64,000 nt of DNA from Bacteroidetes bacterium UBA4414 (GCA_002389765.1 DGQM01000014.1:21126-85125); one strand, 5' to 3'. Shown: positions 42,551-51,286, counted from the stretch's first letter. Notes: generated from the sequence alone by a model not told the origin. Numbers and translations: made by a program.

Positions 42551-42590
42551 GTTGATTGGTTGACTTGTTGAATAGTTAATCAGTTGATGC
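42551..42590 (+). repeat. GTTGAnnn octamer array after the phaC stop
   Basis: From 6 bases past the stop, five contiguous 8-base units begin GTTGA, GTTGA, GTTGA, GTTAA, GTTGA. The array corresponds unit by unit to that at 26333-26372, including the GTTAA fourth unit, and again a terminator hairpin comes next. Confidence 0.7.
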
Positions 42591-42607
42591 ATAATAAGCT
42601 CATAGAT

Positions 42608-42640
42608 AAAAGGTGTGCGTGATGCGCACCTTTTGTTTTA
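42608..42640 (+). terminator. Terminator of phaC, overlapping a possible hydrolase start
   Basis: AAAAGGTG and CACCTTTT pair, extended by further bases around a TGAT loop, with a T-rich tail. The GTG at 42613 and the ATG at 42622, which could start the next gene, are inside this hairpin, so a later start is preferred. Confidence 0.8.
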
Positions 42641-42666
42641 TATTGAATAATAATAGCAGAACGGAA

Positions 42667-43527
42667 TTGATACACACAGCACAAAAGCAGTTTGCCATAC
42701 ATCATGCAGTACTTTCTAACGGCTGCAATATGGCATATATAGACGAGGGTAGCGGCGAGCATACACTGGTATTTGTACACGGTCTTGCCACCTATGGTGG
42801 TAGCTGGAAGTACCAGATAGAAACACTCAAAGAACACTACAGGTGTATAGCGATAGACTTGCCGGGCAATGGCTATTCTGACAGGGGCAACTATGATTAC
42901 AGTATGCACTTCTACGCAGGTTGTGTGTACGATTTTATACAAAAACTGAGGTTGAAGAATGTAGTACTTGTTGGTCACTCTATGGGAGGACAGGTAGTGT
43001 TGCACCTGCTTGAAAACGTGCAGGATGCAGCCGAAAAACTGATACTGTGTGCGCCTGCGGGCTTTGAAACATTTACAGCGTTCGAGCGCTCGATGTATAA
43101 ATCGACCATAACAACGCTTGATATGTTCAGCACAGAAGAGAACAGTCTGCGCCAGAGCATACGTACCAGTTTCTTTCAGTACCCCAAGCAGATAGATGAA
43201 ATGGTGGAGGAGCTGGTGCAGATAATGCGTTCGCACTCTACACGTAGCTACAGACAAATGGTAGAGGCTTGTGTAAACAGTATGCTGGATGAACCAGTAT
43301 ATGATAATCTGGGGCTGATAGAGCAACCAACACTGGTACTATACGGTGAGCGTGATGCGCTGATACCCAACAGGTGGATACACCCCGTAACAACACAACA
43401 CATTGCAGAACAAGGTGTGCACAAAATGCAATATGCCAAACTGGAAATGATAGCACAATGCGGACACTTTCTGCAATTAGAAAAGCCGCATCTTGTAAAT
43501 GCGGCTATCAAAAAGTTTGTGGGTTAA
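42667..43527 (+). CDS. Alpha/beta hydrolase
   Basis: The 286-residue protein has the complete alpha/beta hydrolase triad pattern: FVHGLATYGGSW for the oxyanion hole, VGHSMGGQVVLH with the nucleophile Ser, GERDALIP with the acid and CGHFLQLEKP with the His. It is a cytoplasmic esterase- or lipase-like enzyme, substrate unknown. The start is uncertain: ATG 42622 and GTG 42613 lie within the phaC terminator, while a TTG at 42667 follows an A-rich stretch and fits the family length. Its stop abuts the PPK2 stop with no gap. Confidence 0.88.
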   Translation: MIHTAQKQFAIHHAVLSNGCNMAYIDEGSGEHTLVFVHGLATYGGSWKYQIETLKEHYRCIAIDLPGNGYSDRGNYDYSMHFYAGCVYDFIQKLRLKNVVLVGHSMGGQVVLHLLENVQDAAEKLILCAPAGFETFTAFERSMYKSTITTLDMFSTEENSLRQSIRTSFFQYPKQIDEMVEELVQIMRSHSTRSYRQMVEACVNSMLDEPVYDNLGLIEQPTLVLYGERDALIPNRWIHPVTTQHIAEQGVHKMQYAKLEMIAQCGHFLQLEKPHLVNAAIKKFVG

Positions 43528-44274
43528 TTATTTTTTCATTCCCGGATATTTCATCTTCAATTCTACTAAAGCATCGCGCAGTAGCTTGGCTACAAGGTAA
43601 GACTTGTACCAGTTCTGGTCGGCAGGAATAATGTTCCATTCAGGTTCGTTGCACTTGTTGAAGACCTCTTCGTAGTAGCCCATATACGTATCCCACAGTT
43701 GCGATTCTTCAATGTCTTTGGCATTGTACTTCCACATTTTTTGCGGCACTTTCATGCGCTCCTGCAAGCGTGCCAGTTGCTCCTCACGCGATACGTGCAG
43801 GTATAGCTTGATGATATGTGTATTGTTGTGGTTGATAAGCAGTTTTTCAAAATCGTTGATGGCAGCCATGCGTTTTACCGCTGTCTTATCATCTATAATA
43901 TTGTGTACAAGTGTTACCAATACATCTTCGTAATGCGAGCGGTTGAAGACCTGTATCATGCCTTTGGCGGGTGCATGTTCATGTATGCGCCACAGGAAAT
44001 CATGGCTCAGTTCTTCGGGCGTAGGCACTTTGAAAGATGTTACCTGCACACCTTGCGGGTTCATGCAACCGAATACATCACGTATCAATCCGTCTTTGCC
44101 GCTGGCATCCATACCTTGTATTACTACCAGTATGCTATGCTTTCCTTCGGCATATAGCAGGTTTTGCAGTTCATCAAGCTCGCCCTGTATGGCAGCCAGT
44201 TTCTTTTTGGTAGCATCCTTGTCAAGATGCTTAGGTGCTTTGGTATCTATTTTACTGAGCTTAATTTTTGCCAT
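43528..44274 (-). CDS. ppk2: Polyphosphate kinase 2 family protein
   Basis: PPK2 enzymes transfer phosphate between polyphosphate and nucleotides. The 248-residue protein has Walker A GMDASGKDG (Gly54 to Lys60), Walker B-like VFNRSHYEDVLV and a lid region with RLQERMKVPQKMWKY. The single-domain form and length fit the AMP/ADP-phosphorylating subgroups; the subgroup cannot be fixed by eye. It lies 1 kb from phaC on the opposite strand, and both concern storage polymers. Confidence 0.92.
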   Translation of the reverse strand: MAKIKLSKIDTKAPKHLDKDATKKKLAAIQGELDELQNLLYAEGKHSILVVIQGMDASGKDGLIRDVFGCMNPQGVQVTSFKVPTPEELSHDFLWRIHEHAPAKGMIQVFNRSHYEDVLVTLVHNIIDDKTAVKRMAAINDFEKLLINHNNTHIIKLYLHVSREEQLARLQERMKVPQKMWKYNAKDIEESQLWDTYMGYYEEVFNKCNEPEWNIIPADQNWYKSYLVAKLLRDALVELKMKYPGMKK

Positions 44275-44299
44275 ACAGTGGTGTGTTTTGTTGTATTAA

Positions 44300-46543
44300 C
44301 TATTCGTCGAAACTGCTGAGCATTTTGCGATATGCTTTGATGAAGATAGCACCCAGATTTTTGTGTGGTGGTATATAATCATCAAACATGCCTTTAGCAG
44401 TCTCCCTGCCTTTAGTGGCAAAGTAGCCATTCAGCCCGCGCCAAGATGTAATCCAGTCAACATCGTTGCCCGCCAGTATCTGGTCGTTGATGCTGCGGAT
44501 GATAGGCTCGTTTACACTCATAGAACCTACTTGCTTTGATGATATGATGTGCGCATCAGGAGAATGATCTAACACCTTGCCCAGATTGTGATAACCACCG
44601 CAAGAACCCAGCATTACGATTTTTGTTTCGCGTTGCAATTGGTCTATCGTCAATGGCAGGTGGTAGCTGTGTCCACGGTGTATAACTACAGATGGATGTA
44701 TTTCTTTTTCTGCCAGATATTTTGCCAGTTCTTTTTGTGCTTCTTCATCGCCCGGTTCAGGTATCGGCAGGTTTGCATAGATAACTATCTTCTTGCCTTG
44801 CAGCGATGTTATCTCTGCCCAGTATTTATTTGTAACAACTTTCCATTTGTCTTTAGGGAAATTGCCCATAAAGCTGGTGTAAGATGTTTTACCATCTTCA
44901 TCGCCGTAGAAGAATACCTGCTCATAAACAATGTCCGAATCATTGGTCAGGTTTTTGTTCATCACCATGCTGATAGGCGGCAGGTTCAGCTTGTCTGATT
45001 GCATGGCAGCTGTAGAGCTATCCATACCTTTCAGGCCTTCGAAAAGTGTAGCCAATAAACCATACACTATCACACCCTTCTTGCTGCGGAATTTGTATGA
45101 TGCTTCGTAGTTCTCTTTTACTTGTTTTTCGAGGAATACAGCAAGGCTGGAGTCTTCTATACTGCCAAATGCATCGGCAACGTCTACAGCATCTTCCAGT
45201 TCATCGTCTTTGCCTTGTTCAAGACCAGCAATGAAGCTGCGCATCACATTGTTCTTGTTATCAGCATCCATAGTGCCGAGGAATGTTGCCAGTGTGTTGT
45301 AACCAGCACACATACGGATGAACGTACGGAATTTGTCGCGGTGAACTTTTTCCAGCAACTGATCGCCCGTCATTGGCTTCATGCGTTCCAGCATGCGCTT
45401 GTAGGTGCCGAGGAAGCTACTTGTATAAATTTCATCCTGACCGTACACCATGATGAAATACAATACCTCGGGTGGGAAGCTTTCGATGCATTTGAAACGA
45501 ACAGGGTCTTTCTCTTCGTGCAGGTCGTTCATCTCGCGGATGTACTTCATGCTACGATACTTCAGCTCATCGGTATAAGTATCGCCGCCCAAAGACACTT
45601 GCTCCAGTTTCAGCCTTACCAGATTCTGGTAAAACAAATCGTGGTTAGATGTTATCTGGTCTATTTCTGCAATAGTCTTTTTCTTGGTATGGATATCATT
45701 CAGGAATGGCATTGCCTTCAAGGGCGATTTAGATTCCTGCGATATGCGCACAATGGTTTGTACCAGCGGGTCTTTGCTGCGCTTTACAGCATTGCTCAGT
45801 ACATAGTTGGTAGATGATGCATAGTTGAAAACCTCATTAGGCACTACCTTAGCAGCTGCGGCTACCACATCATCTGCATAGCTTTCGTTCGCGAACTCGC
45901 TGAGGCGCAGTATCATTTTCTGCGGCTCTTGCTTGCCCATTTCTGTAAAGATGAATACACGCTCCTCGCTGTTTGGCTCGAAGAGGTATTTCACATTGTT
46001 CAGTGTCTGGAAATTGATATTCTTTTTTACAAAGTCCAAGCTCGTGCCTTCATTGCGGGCAATGATAAGGTCGCGCATGTTGTATATCTGCTTACGGTAG
46101 AAAACAGGATCTGCTTTTACATCAGAGTTAAAAGCATACAGCATTTCATTGATGGCTTTCAGGCAACGTATTTTTTCCTGATTGTCCATGATGGCATCTC
46201 TGGTTTTCGGTGGCAGGTTTTCTACCATTTTCTGCATCTGATCTACCACCTGAAACATGGCAGTATTGAGGCTTAGGTTGATAACAGAATCGTCTGTATA
46301 ATACAGCTCACGATTGCGCATTACACCGTCTGATGCATCTGCACGGTTTTGTTCTTTATCTATTTTATCATGCCACATCTGCCTGTTGCGGGGGATGGGT
46401 TGCAACAGTGTATCTATTTCGTAGATGCTTGGTTCTTTCTTCTTTTCTTCCTTCTTTTTGGTGCGTACCGATTGTGCATCGGCAGGCATTGCAAAAGAAC
46501 AGGCTATTACCGGAAGTAATATATATAGATAGTAACGATTCAT
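44300..46543 (-). CDS. Large exported protein of unknown function with a possible clan CD Cys/His site
   Basis: The 747-residue product (start at the Met at 46543, where a normal signal peptide begins; MNRYYLYILLPVIAC...ADAQ) is exported. Most of it is a helical region with no recognised family. Near the C-terminus the sequence VVIHRGHSYH, a short loop, then KIVMLGSCGGYHNLG has the look of a caspase/gingipain-type site: a His after a strand (His625, perhaps His628) and Cys648 at the end of the next strand. This is a motif reading only. The gene lies between glyA and PPK2, with a 25-bp gap to PPK2. Confidence 0.7.
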   Translation of the reverse strand: MNRYYLYILLPVIACSFAMPADAQSVRTKKKEEKKKEPSIYEIDTLLQPIPRNRQMWHDKIDKEQNRADASDGVMRNRELYYTDDSVINLSLNTAMFQVVDQMQKMVENLPPKTRDAIMDNQEKIRCLKAINEMLYAFNSDVKADPVFYRKQIYNMRDLIIARNEGTSLDFVKKNINFQTLNNVKYLFEPNSEERVFIFTEMGKQEPQKMILRLSEFANESYADDVVAAAAKVVPNEVFNYASSTNYVLSNAVKRSKDPLVQTIVRISQESKSPLKAMPFLNDIHTKKKTIAEIDQITSNHDLFYQNLVRLKLEQVSLGGDTYTDELKYRSMKYIREMNDLHEEKDPVRFKCIESFPPEVLYFIMVYGQDEIYTSSFLGTYKRMLERMKPMTGDQLLEKVHRDKFRTFIRMCAGYNTLATFLGTMDADNKNNVMRSFIAGLEQGKDDELEDAVDVADAFGSIEDSSLAVFLEKQVKENYEASYKFRSKKGVIVYGLLATLFEGLKGMDSSTAAMQSDKLNLPPISMVMNKNLTNDSDIVYEQVFFYGDEDGKTSYTSFMGNFPKDKWKVVTNKYWAEITSLQGKKIVIYANLPIPEPGDEEAQKELAKYLAEKEIHPSVVIHRGHSYHLPLTIDQLQRETKIVMLGSCGGYHNLGKVLDHSPDAHIISSKQVGSMSVNEPIIRSINDQILAGNDVDWITSWRGLNGYFATKGRETAKGMFDDYIPPHKNLGAIFIKAYRKMLSSFDE

Positions 46544-46603
46544 GTATGTTTTATTAGTGCATATGTGCTTGAAGCACAAGAGCATGAAGCTACAAAAATA
46601 AGA

Positions 46604-46644
46604 AAAGCCGCCGTGTTAAGGTTATTCTAAACAGCAGCGGCTTT
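46604..46644 (-). terminator. Probable terminator after glyA
   Basis: AAAGCCGC and GCGGCTTT form an 8-bp stem around a 25-nt loop, 21 bases beyond the glyA stop in the direction of glyA. The long loop lowers certainty. Confidence 0.5.
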
Positions 46645-46665
46645 AAATTTTATATGTGTAATGAA

Positions 46666-47943
46666 TTACATCTCAGGATAGAGCGGGAACTGTTGCATGA
46701 ACTCGTTCACCTCGCCACGTACGGTAGCTATCACATTTTCATCATCAGGAGACATCAATACACGATCCAGCCAGTTGATGATGTGTGGCATGTGTTCTTC
46801 TTTCAGTCCGCGTGTAGTAACAGCAGGCACACCTATGCGGATACCCGAAGTGATGAACGGCGACTTATCATCGAACGGAACCATGTTTTTGTTGATGGTA
46901 ATATCTGCATGTACCAGTGTATTCTCCGCTTTCTTACCACTGATGTTTTTGTTGCGCAGGTCTATCAGCAGCAGGTGGTTGTCTGTACCACCAGATACGA
47001 TGTTGTAACCTTTTTCTAACAAGGCAGCAGCAGCAGCTTGCGCGTTGTTGATAACCTGTTGTGTATATGCGCCAAATTCAGGTTGCAGTATTTCGTAGAA
47101 GGCAACAGCTTTTGCAGCTATCACATGCTCCAACGGACCGCCTTGTGTACCCGGGAATACTGCAAGGTCAAGCATTTGGCTCAATGTCCTTGTTTCGCCT
47201 TTAGGGCCTGTAACGCCCCATGTGTTTTCAAAATCGTTCTTCATCATAATGAGGCCACCACGAGGTCCGCGCAATGTTTTGTGCGTAGTAGTGGTAACAA
47301 AATGACAATGATCGAATGGAGATTTCAAATGCTTTTTAGCAATCAAACCTGCTGGGTGAGAGATGTCTGCCAGTACCAATGCGCCAATCTTATCTGCAAC
47401 GGCACGGATGCGTTCATAATCCCAATCGCGGCTATATGCAGATGCACCACAGATAATCATTTTAGGCTTGTGCTCCAGTGCTTGTTTTTCCAGATGGTCG
47501 TAGTCTACGATACCATCTTCTTTGCGCACACCGTAGTGTACTGCTTTGTACAGCTTGCCGGAGAAGTTTACCGGAGAACCGTGTGTAAGGTGTCCTCCCA
47601 TGCTAAGGTCGAGGCCCAGAATAGTATCGCCCGGTTGCAGGCAAGCCAGCATAACTGCAGCATTGGCCTGTGCGCCACTGTGCGGCTGCACGTTGGCATA
47701 GGTAACACCAAATATTTCTTTTACACGGTCTATAGCCAGTTGTTCGCTTTTATCTACCACTTCGCAGCCACCATAGTAGCGGCGGCCGGGATAGCCTTCG
47801 GCATATTTATTAGTCATTACGCTGCCCATGGCATGCATAACCTGAGCACTGGTAAAGTTTTCAGAAGCTATCAATTCAAGGCCACGGCGCTGGCGCTCCA
47901 ATTCTTCATGTATAAGCCCGAAAATGGCGGTATCTCTTTGCAT
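46666..47943 (-). CDS. glyA: Serine hydroxymethyltransferase
   Basis: GlyA converts serine and tetrahydrofolate to glycine and methylene-tetrahydrofolate with PLP. The 425-residue protein has LIASENFTS, NVQPHSGAQANAAVM, VLADISHPAGLIA, and the PLP lysine in VTTTTHKTLRGPRGG. The start at 47943 is chosen over a Met nine codons earlier because a promoter box lies at 47968-47975, overlapping that earlier codon. Length is typical. Confidence 0.97.
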   Translation of the reverse strand: MQRDTAIFGLIHEELERQRRGLELIASENFTSAQVMHAMGSVMTNKYAEGYPGRRYYGGCEVVDKSEQLAIDRVKEIFGVTYANVQPHSGAQANAAVMLACLQPGDTILGLDLSMGGHLTHGSPVNFSGKLYKAVHYGVRKEDGIVDYDHLEKQALEHKPKMIICGASAYSRDWDYERIRAVADKIGALVLADISHPAGLIAKKHLKSPFDHCHFVTTTTHKTLRGPRGGLIMMKNDFENTWGVTGPKGETRTLSQMLDLAVFPGTQGGPLEHVIAAKAVAFYEILQPEFGAYTQQVINNAQAAAAALLEKGYNIVSGGTDNHLLLIDLRNKNISGKKAENTLVHADITINKNMVPFDDKSPFITSGIRIGVPAVTTRGLKEEHMPHIINWLDRVLMSPDDENVIATVRGEVNEFMQQFPLYPEM

Positions 47944-47967
47944 TATTAGATGTAGATGTTTGGGATG

Positions 47968-47975
47968 CAAATATA
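47968..47975 (-). promoter_or_regulatory. Bacteroidota -7 box for glyA
   Basis: On the minus strand TATATTTG exactly matches TAnnTTTG and ends 24 bp before the glyA ATG at 47943. A clear -33 box was not found. Confidence 0.6.
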
Positions 47976-47990
47976 ACTATCTGTAGATGC

Positions 47991-48362
47991 TTATCGCAGC
48001 AATTTTGATATTACAAGCAATGCTATCTGTATCACACCGGCAAAAGTACCAACCATGGCATACCATAGCGATGTGATGTTGACAATCAGCATAGCCTGCC
48101 AAGCCCATGGCTTGTCTTGAAAAAAAGCCAGTGTTATGTATAGGCCCGCAAGCCCCCAGATAACGAAGATGAGTTTCATGGTTGTAGATTCGGGATTGAT
48201 GCCCACTTTTTCAACAGCCTTGCTCCAGGGGCCTAATTGACCTGCATGCGCCCCCGACTTTGGACGAATATAATCGCCGGTAGCCAATGCACGGCTGCCG
48301 TCAAAAACCATGTAGCCAAAATTGAGTGTGGCTAAAAGGATAATAATCCACTTCATGAACAT
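47991..48362 (-). CDS. Small membrane protein of unknown function
   Basis: The 123-residue product has about four hydrophobic segments: the N-terminal helix (WIIILLATLNFGYMVF), then a polar linker (RPKSGAHAGQLGPWSK), and three more (LIFVIWGLAGLYITLAFF, AMLIVNITSLWYAMV, GVIQIALLVI). The family is not recognised. It lies between the CPBP and glyA genes with its own 18-bp gap upstream. It could share a transcript with CPBP. Confidence 0.6.
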   Translation of the reverse strand: MFMKWIIILLATLNFGYMVFDGSRALATGDYIRPKSGAHAGQLGPWSKAVEKVGINPESTTMKLIFVIWGLAGLYITLAFFQDKPWAWQAMLIVNITSLWYAMVGTFAGVIQIALLVISKLLR

Positions 48363-48380
48363 AGCTGAGAAGATTTATCC

Positions 48381-48887
48381 CTAAATGTCGGGAAAATTTA
48401 CTGCAACTAAGACAACCATGCCATTGTGTATAGCGTGTACTATAGCAGTAGACCAAAATGCTTTAACAATATTGCGTTTGTAGAAGTAGTAGCAATAAGC
48501 TAGCGTGAGACCTTGCAGAAAAGCAAATATGATATAGATGACATTATACATGTGGCCTAATCCAAATAATATAGATGAAACAAGTATTGCCCAGCCGTAT
48601 TTATTCTTGATATGTATCCACTTTCTGAATATCAGGAATACAAGATGTTGGAATATGAGTGTCTCTATAATAGGTGCAATAATGACAGCTAAAGGCAGCT
48701 CTTCCAAATTTGAAGGGTTTGGAGGTTCTATAAGTTGTTGAACAGCCCCTGACATTTCGAGGACAGCTGCAATTGGTATAAGTGCAATCATTGTCGCATA
48801 GCCAGCTAAAAGAAACAACAGTAGCTGAACAGGGTAGCTTTTGGTGCTAAGAAAACGAAGGGCTTTTAGGTTTAGTTTTTTGATCAT
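48381..48887 (-). CDS. CPBP-family intramembrane protein with an altered first motif
   Basis: CPBP (CAAX/Abi) proteins are intramembrane metalloproteases of bacteria. The 168-residue protein has several hydrophobic helices and the family's later motifs FGLGHM (motif 2 His) and HAIHNGM (motif 3 His/Asn). Motif 1, usually EExxxR, reads IETLIFQ: one of the two glutamates is missing and the Arg is Gln. It may be inactive as a protease or only loosely related. It overlaps the Nramp-Usp gene by 4 bp, so they are coupled. Confidence 0.75.
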   Translation of the reverse strand: MIKKLNLKALRFLSTKSYPVQLLLFLLAGYATMIALIPIAAVLEMSGAVQQLIEPPNPSNLEELPLAVIIAPIIETLIFQHLVFLIFRKWIHIKNKYGWAILVSSILFGLGHMYNVIYIIFAFLQGLTLAYCYYFYKRNIVKAFWSTAIVHAIHNGMVVLVAVNFPDI

Positions 48888-50758
48888 TGCGCTATAAATA
48901 CTGGTATATCCACTTTATGTCTTAATGTATTAATTGTTTCACCAAATATAAAGTCTTTCACACTTTTGTGGCCGTGGCTGCCAAGTACCAGCAGGTCGCA
49001 ATTGTGTTCTTTTACAATGCGTGCTATCTCGTCTGTGCGATGTTTAAAGCCAAGTACGCCCTGTGCTTTTAGTTGGCTGTCTGCAAAGAGTTGCACATAT
49101 TTATCCAGATAGGCTTTGTCTTGCAGGGTTTCGTAGTCGTTGGCCTTGTCTTGCAGCATACGTGCCTGCGCGCTTTCTACAATGTGTATCAGCAGGTATT
49201 CAGTTTCAGCATTACCCAGATGCATGGCATATTGCATTACAATGCGGTCGGTATCGGTATAGTCTACCGCCATGGCTATTTTGCGAAATGGTTTTGATAT
49301 GCCTTGCAATGCTTCCATCTTCGGTGTTTGGTGAATATTTACACTTGCTTCTTTGTGCTGCAGTATGAAAGGATAAATGATAGTGATTATTAACAAAGCT
49401 ACTATGCCTAGCTCACCGCCAATTATCAATGCTTTGATAAGTGTACTGTCTGTTTGTGCTATCCAGTCTGCTGCAGTTTCGTATACTAATTTAAGGTTTA
49501 ATGCAACGATAATGGTAGCTACCACCCATGCAGCTATTTTTACCACAGGCTTGATGGTGAAAATACCCATGCGTTTTTTATCGCTTACAAAATGGATAAG
49601 CGGTATTACTGCAAATGCAAGTTGCATGCTCAACAATACCTGACTGAATACAAGCATTGCATCTACTTCCTGTTCGCCCATTATCCATATCACCAATACA
49701 GCAGGTACAATAGCCAACATCCTTGTTATAAGCCTGCGCACCACAGGGCTGATGCGGAGGCGCAGATATCCCTCCATTACTATCTGCCCTGCAAGTGTAC
49801 CTGTAACAGTAGAGCTTTGCCCCGCAGCTATCAGTGCAATGGCAAATAGGTGAGAAGCCCACGTGTTGCCTAATAGTGGTGCTAATAACTGGTGTGCATC
49901 TTTTAGCGATGCAACATGCTCATTGCCACTTGTGTAGAAAACAGCGGCAGCCAGAATTAATATTGCTGCATTTACAAACAACGCCATATTGAGCGCAATG
50001 GTGCTATCCCATACATTGAAACGAATGGCTTTGCGCACCGATGCATCATCATGATTTATTTTGCGTGTTTGTACCAGGGCAGAGTGCAGGTATAGGTTGT
50101 GTGGCATTACTGTAGCGCCTATTATGCCTATAGCTATATATAATGCAGCATTGTTTGGTATGGATGGTACAAAGCCTTTTACCAGTGCATGCACATCAGG
50201 CTTGGCAAAGAACATCTCTAACAAAAAGCAACTACCTATAATGGCAACAAGTGTTATAATGAATGCTTCCATTTTGCGCATACCCAGTTTTTGCAAATAG
50301 AGCAGCAGGATGGTATCGAGGAATGTTATCAATACACCAAAGAGTAACGGAATACCTAATAAAAGATTAAGGCCTATCGCCATACCTAGTACTTCGGCAA
50401 GGTCGCAGGCGGCTATGGCAAGTTCTGCCAGTATGTATAATACGAAGTTGACACTGCGCGGATATACTTCTCTGTTGCACTGTGCCAAGTCTTTACCTTG
50501 CACTATGCCTAACCTTGCACTGAGCGATTGCAGTAACAGCGCCATCAGGTTGCTCATCAGCAAAACCCACAATAGCTTGTAGCCAAACTGGCTACCACCT
50601 GCAATATCTGTAGCCCAGTTGCCCGGGTCCATATAACCAACGCTTACTAAGTAGGCAGGGCCAAAGAACGCGAATAGCTTTCGCCATTTGCTGCCCGCTT
50701 TTTCAGGGTCTATTGTGCTGTGTACTTCTCCAAGCGATTTGTCTTGTAAACGGCTCAT
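48884..50758 (-). CDS. mntH: Nramp-family divalent metal transporter fused to a UspA domain
   Basis: Nramp proteins import Mn2+ or Fe2+ with protons. The N-terminal 460 or so residues have eleven or twelve helices with the hallmark VGYMDPGNWATDI in helix 1 and MPHNLYLHSAL in helix 6, both of the metal site. Residues from about 485 to 624 are a universal stress protein domain with the nucleotide-binding signature GSHGHKSVKDFIFGET. The fusion suggests that the Usp part senses ATP or stress and tunes transport. It is followed by the CPBP gene with a 4-bp overlap. Confidence 0.92.
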   Translation of the reverse strand: MSRLQDKSLGEVHSTIDPEKAGSKWRKLFAFFGPAYLVSVGYMDPGNWATDIAGGSQFGYKLLWVLLMSNLMALLLQSLSARLGIVQGKDLAQCNREVYPRSVNFVLYILAELAIAACDLAEVLGMAIGLNLLLGIPLLFGVLITFLDTILLLYLQKLGMRKMEAFIITLVAIIGSCFLLEMFFAKPDVHALVKGFVPSIPNNAALYIAIGIIGATVMPHNLYLHSALVQTRKINHDDASVRKAIRFNVWDSTIALNMALFVNAAILILAAAVFYTSGNEHVASLKDAHQLLAPLLGNTWASHLFAIALIAAGQSSTVTGTLAGQIVMEGYLRLRISPVVRRLITRMLAIVPAVLVIWIMGEQEVDAMLVFSQVLLSMQLAFAVIPLIHFVSDKKRMGIFTIKPVVKIAAWVVATIIVALNLKLVYETAADWIAQTDSTLIKALIIGGELGIVALLIITIIYPFILQHKEASVNIHQTPKMEALQGISKPFRKIAMAVDYTDTDRIVMQYAMHLGNAETEYLLIHIVESAQARMLQDKANDYETLQDKAYLDKYVQLFADSQLKAQGVLGFKHRTDEIARIVKEHNCDLLVLGSHGHKSVKDFIFGETINTLRHKVDIPVFIAQ

Positions 50759-50837
50759 TTGTTTCTCTAAACCTAAAGTTAGACAAATCTAAAATGAATA
50801 ATTCAGATAATGACAGTTTGAGGATTAAAATAATTTT

Positions 50838-50892
50838 AACTAAAAAATTAGTTGATTAACTAAATAGTTAGTAGATTTACTAAAAACTTAGT
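50838..50892. promoter_or_regulatory. Three palindromes upstream of blaI (probable BlaI operators)
   Basis: Palindromes with ACTAA/TTAGT-like arms lie at 50838-50853 (AACTAA/TTAGTT), 50857-50870 (TAACTA/TAGTTA) and 50879-50892 (ACTAA/TTAGT). Their centres are 18 and 22 bp apart, about two helix turns, so dimers could sit side by side. The last one ends 8 bp before the blaI ATG. BlaI/MecI proteins normally bind such sites and repress themselves. Confidence 0.65.
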
Positions 50893-50900
50893 TGAAGCAT

Positions 50901-51281
50901 ATGAAAACTACACCCAAAACACTTACCAAAGCCGAGGAAGAAATAATGCAGGCGCTATGGCAGCTTGATAAGGCTTTTGTAAAAGACATTGTCGATTTAT
51001 TGCCGGCCCCTAAACCTCACTACAACACAGTCAGTACCATCATCAAAATTTTGTGCGACAAAGGTTTTGTGGGTTTTGAATCCTTTGGCAAGGCAAACAG
51101 GTACTACCCGCTGGTGCCGAAAGCAGCGTATAGCAAAAAGACCATGAACCAGTTTGTAAGCAAATACTTCAACGGTTCGTTTGCGGGTATGCTATCCTTC
51201 TTTGCACAAGAGAATGATATAACTGTGCAAGAGCTTGAATCAATCTTGAAAGAACTGAAACAATCAACCGATAAAAAATAA
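50901..51281 (+). CDS. BlaI/MecI/CopY family transcriptional repressor
   Basis: The 126-residue protein has the BlaI/MecI winged helix: LTKAEEEIMQALWQLDKAFVKDIVDLL and YNTVSTIIKILCDKGFVGF, with a C-terminal dimerisation part. A longer reading from the TTG at 50892 overlaps the operator, so the ATG at 50901 is chosen. The neighbouring BlaR1-like peptidase 5 bp downstream would cut it on receiving a signal. Targets beyond this operon are unknown. Confidence 0.93.
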   Translation: MKTTPKTLTKAEEEIMQALWQLDKAFVKDIVDLLPAPKPHYNTVSTIIKILCDKGFVGFESFGKANRYYPLVPKAAYSKKTMNQFVSKYFNGSFAGMLSFFAQENDITVQELESILKELKQSTDKK

Positions 51282-51286
51282 CCACT

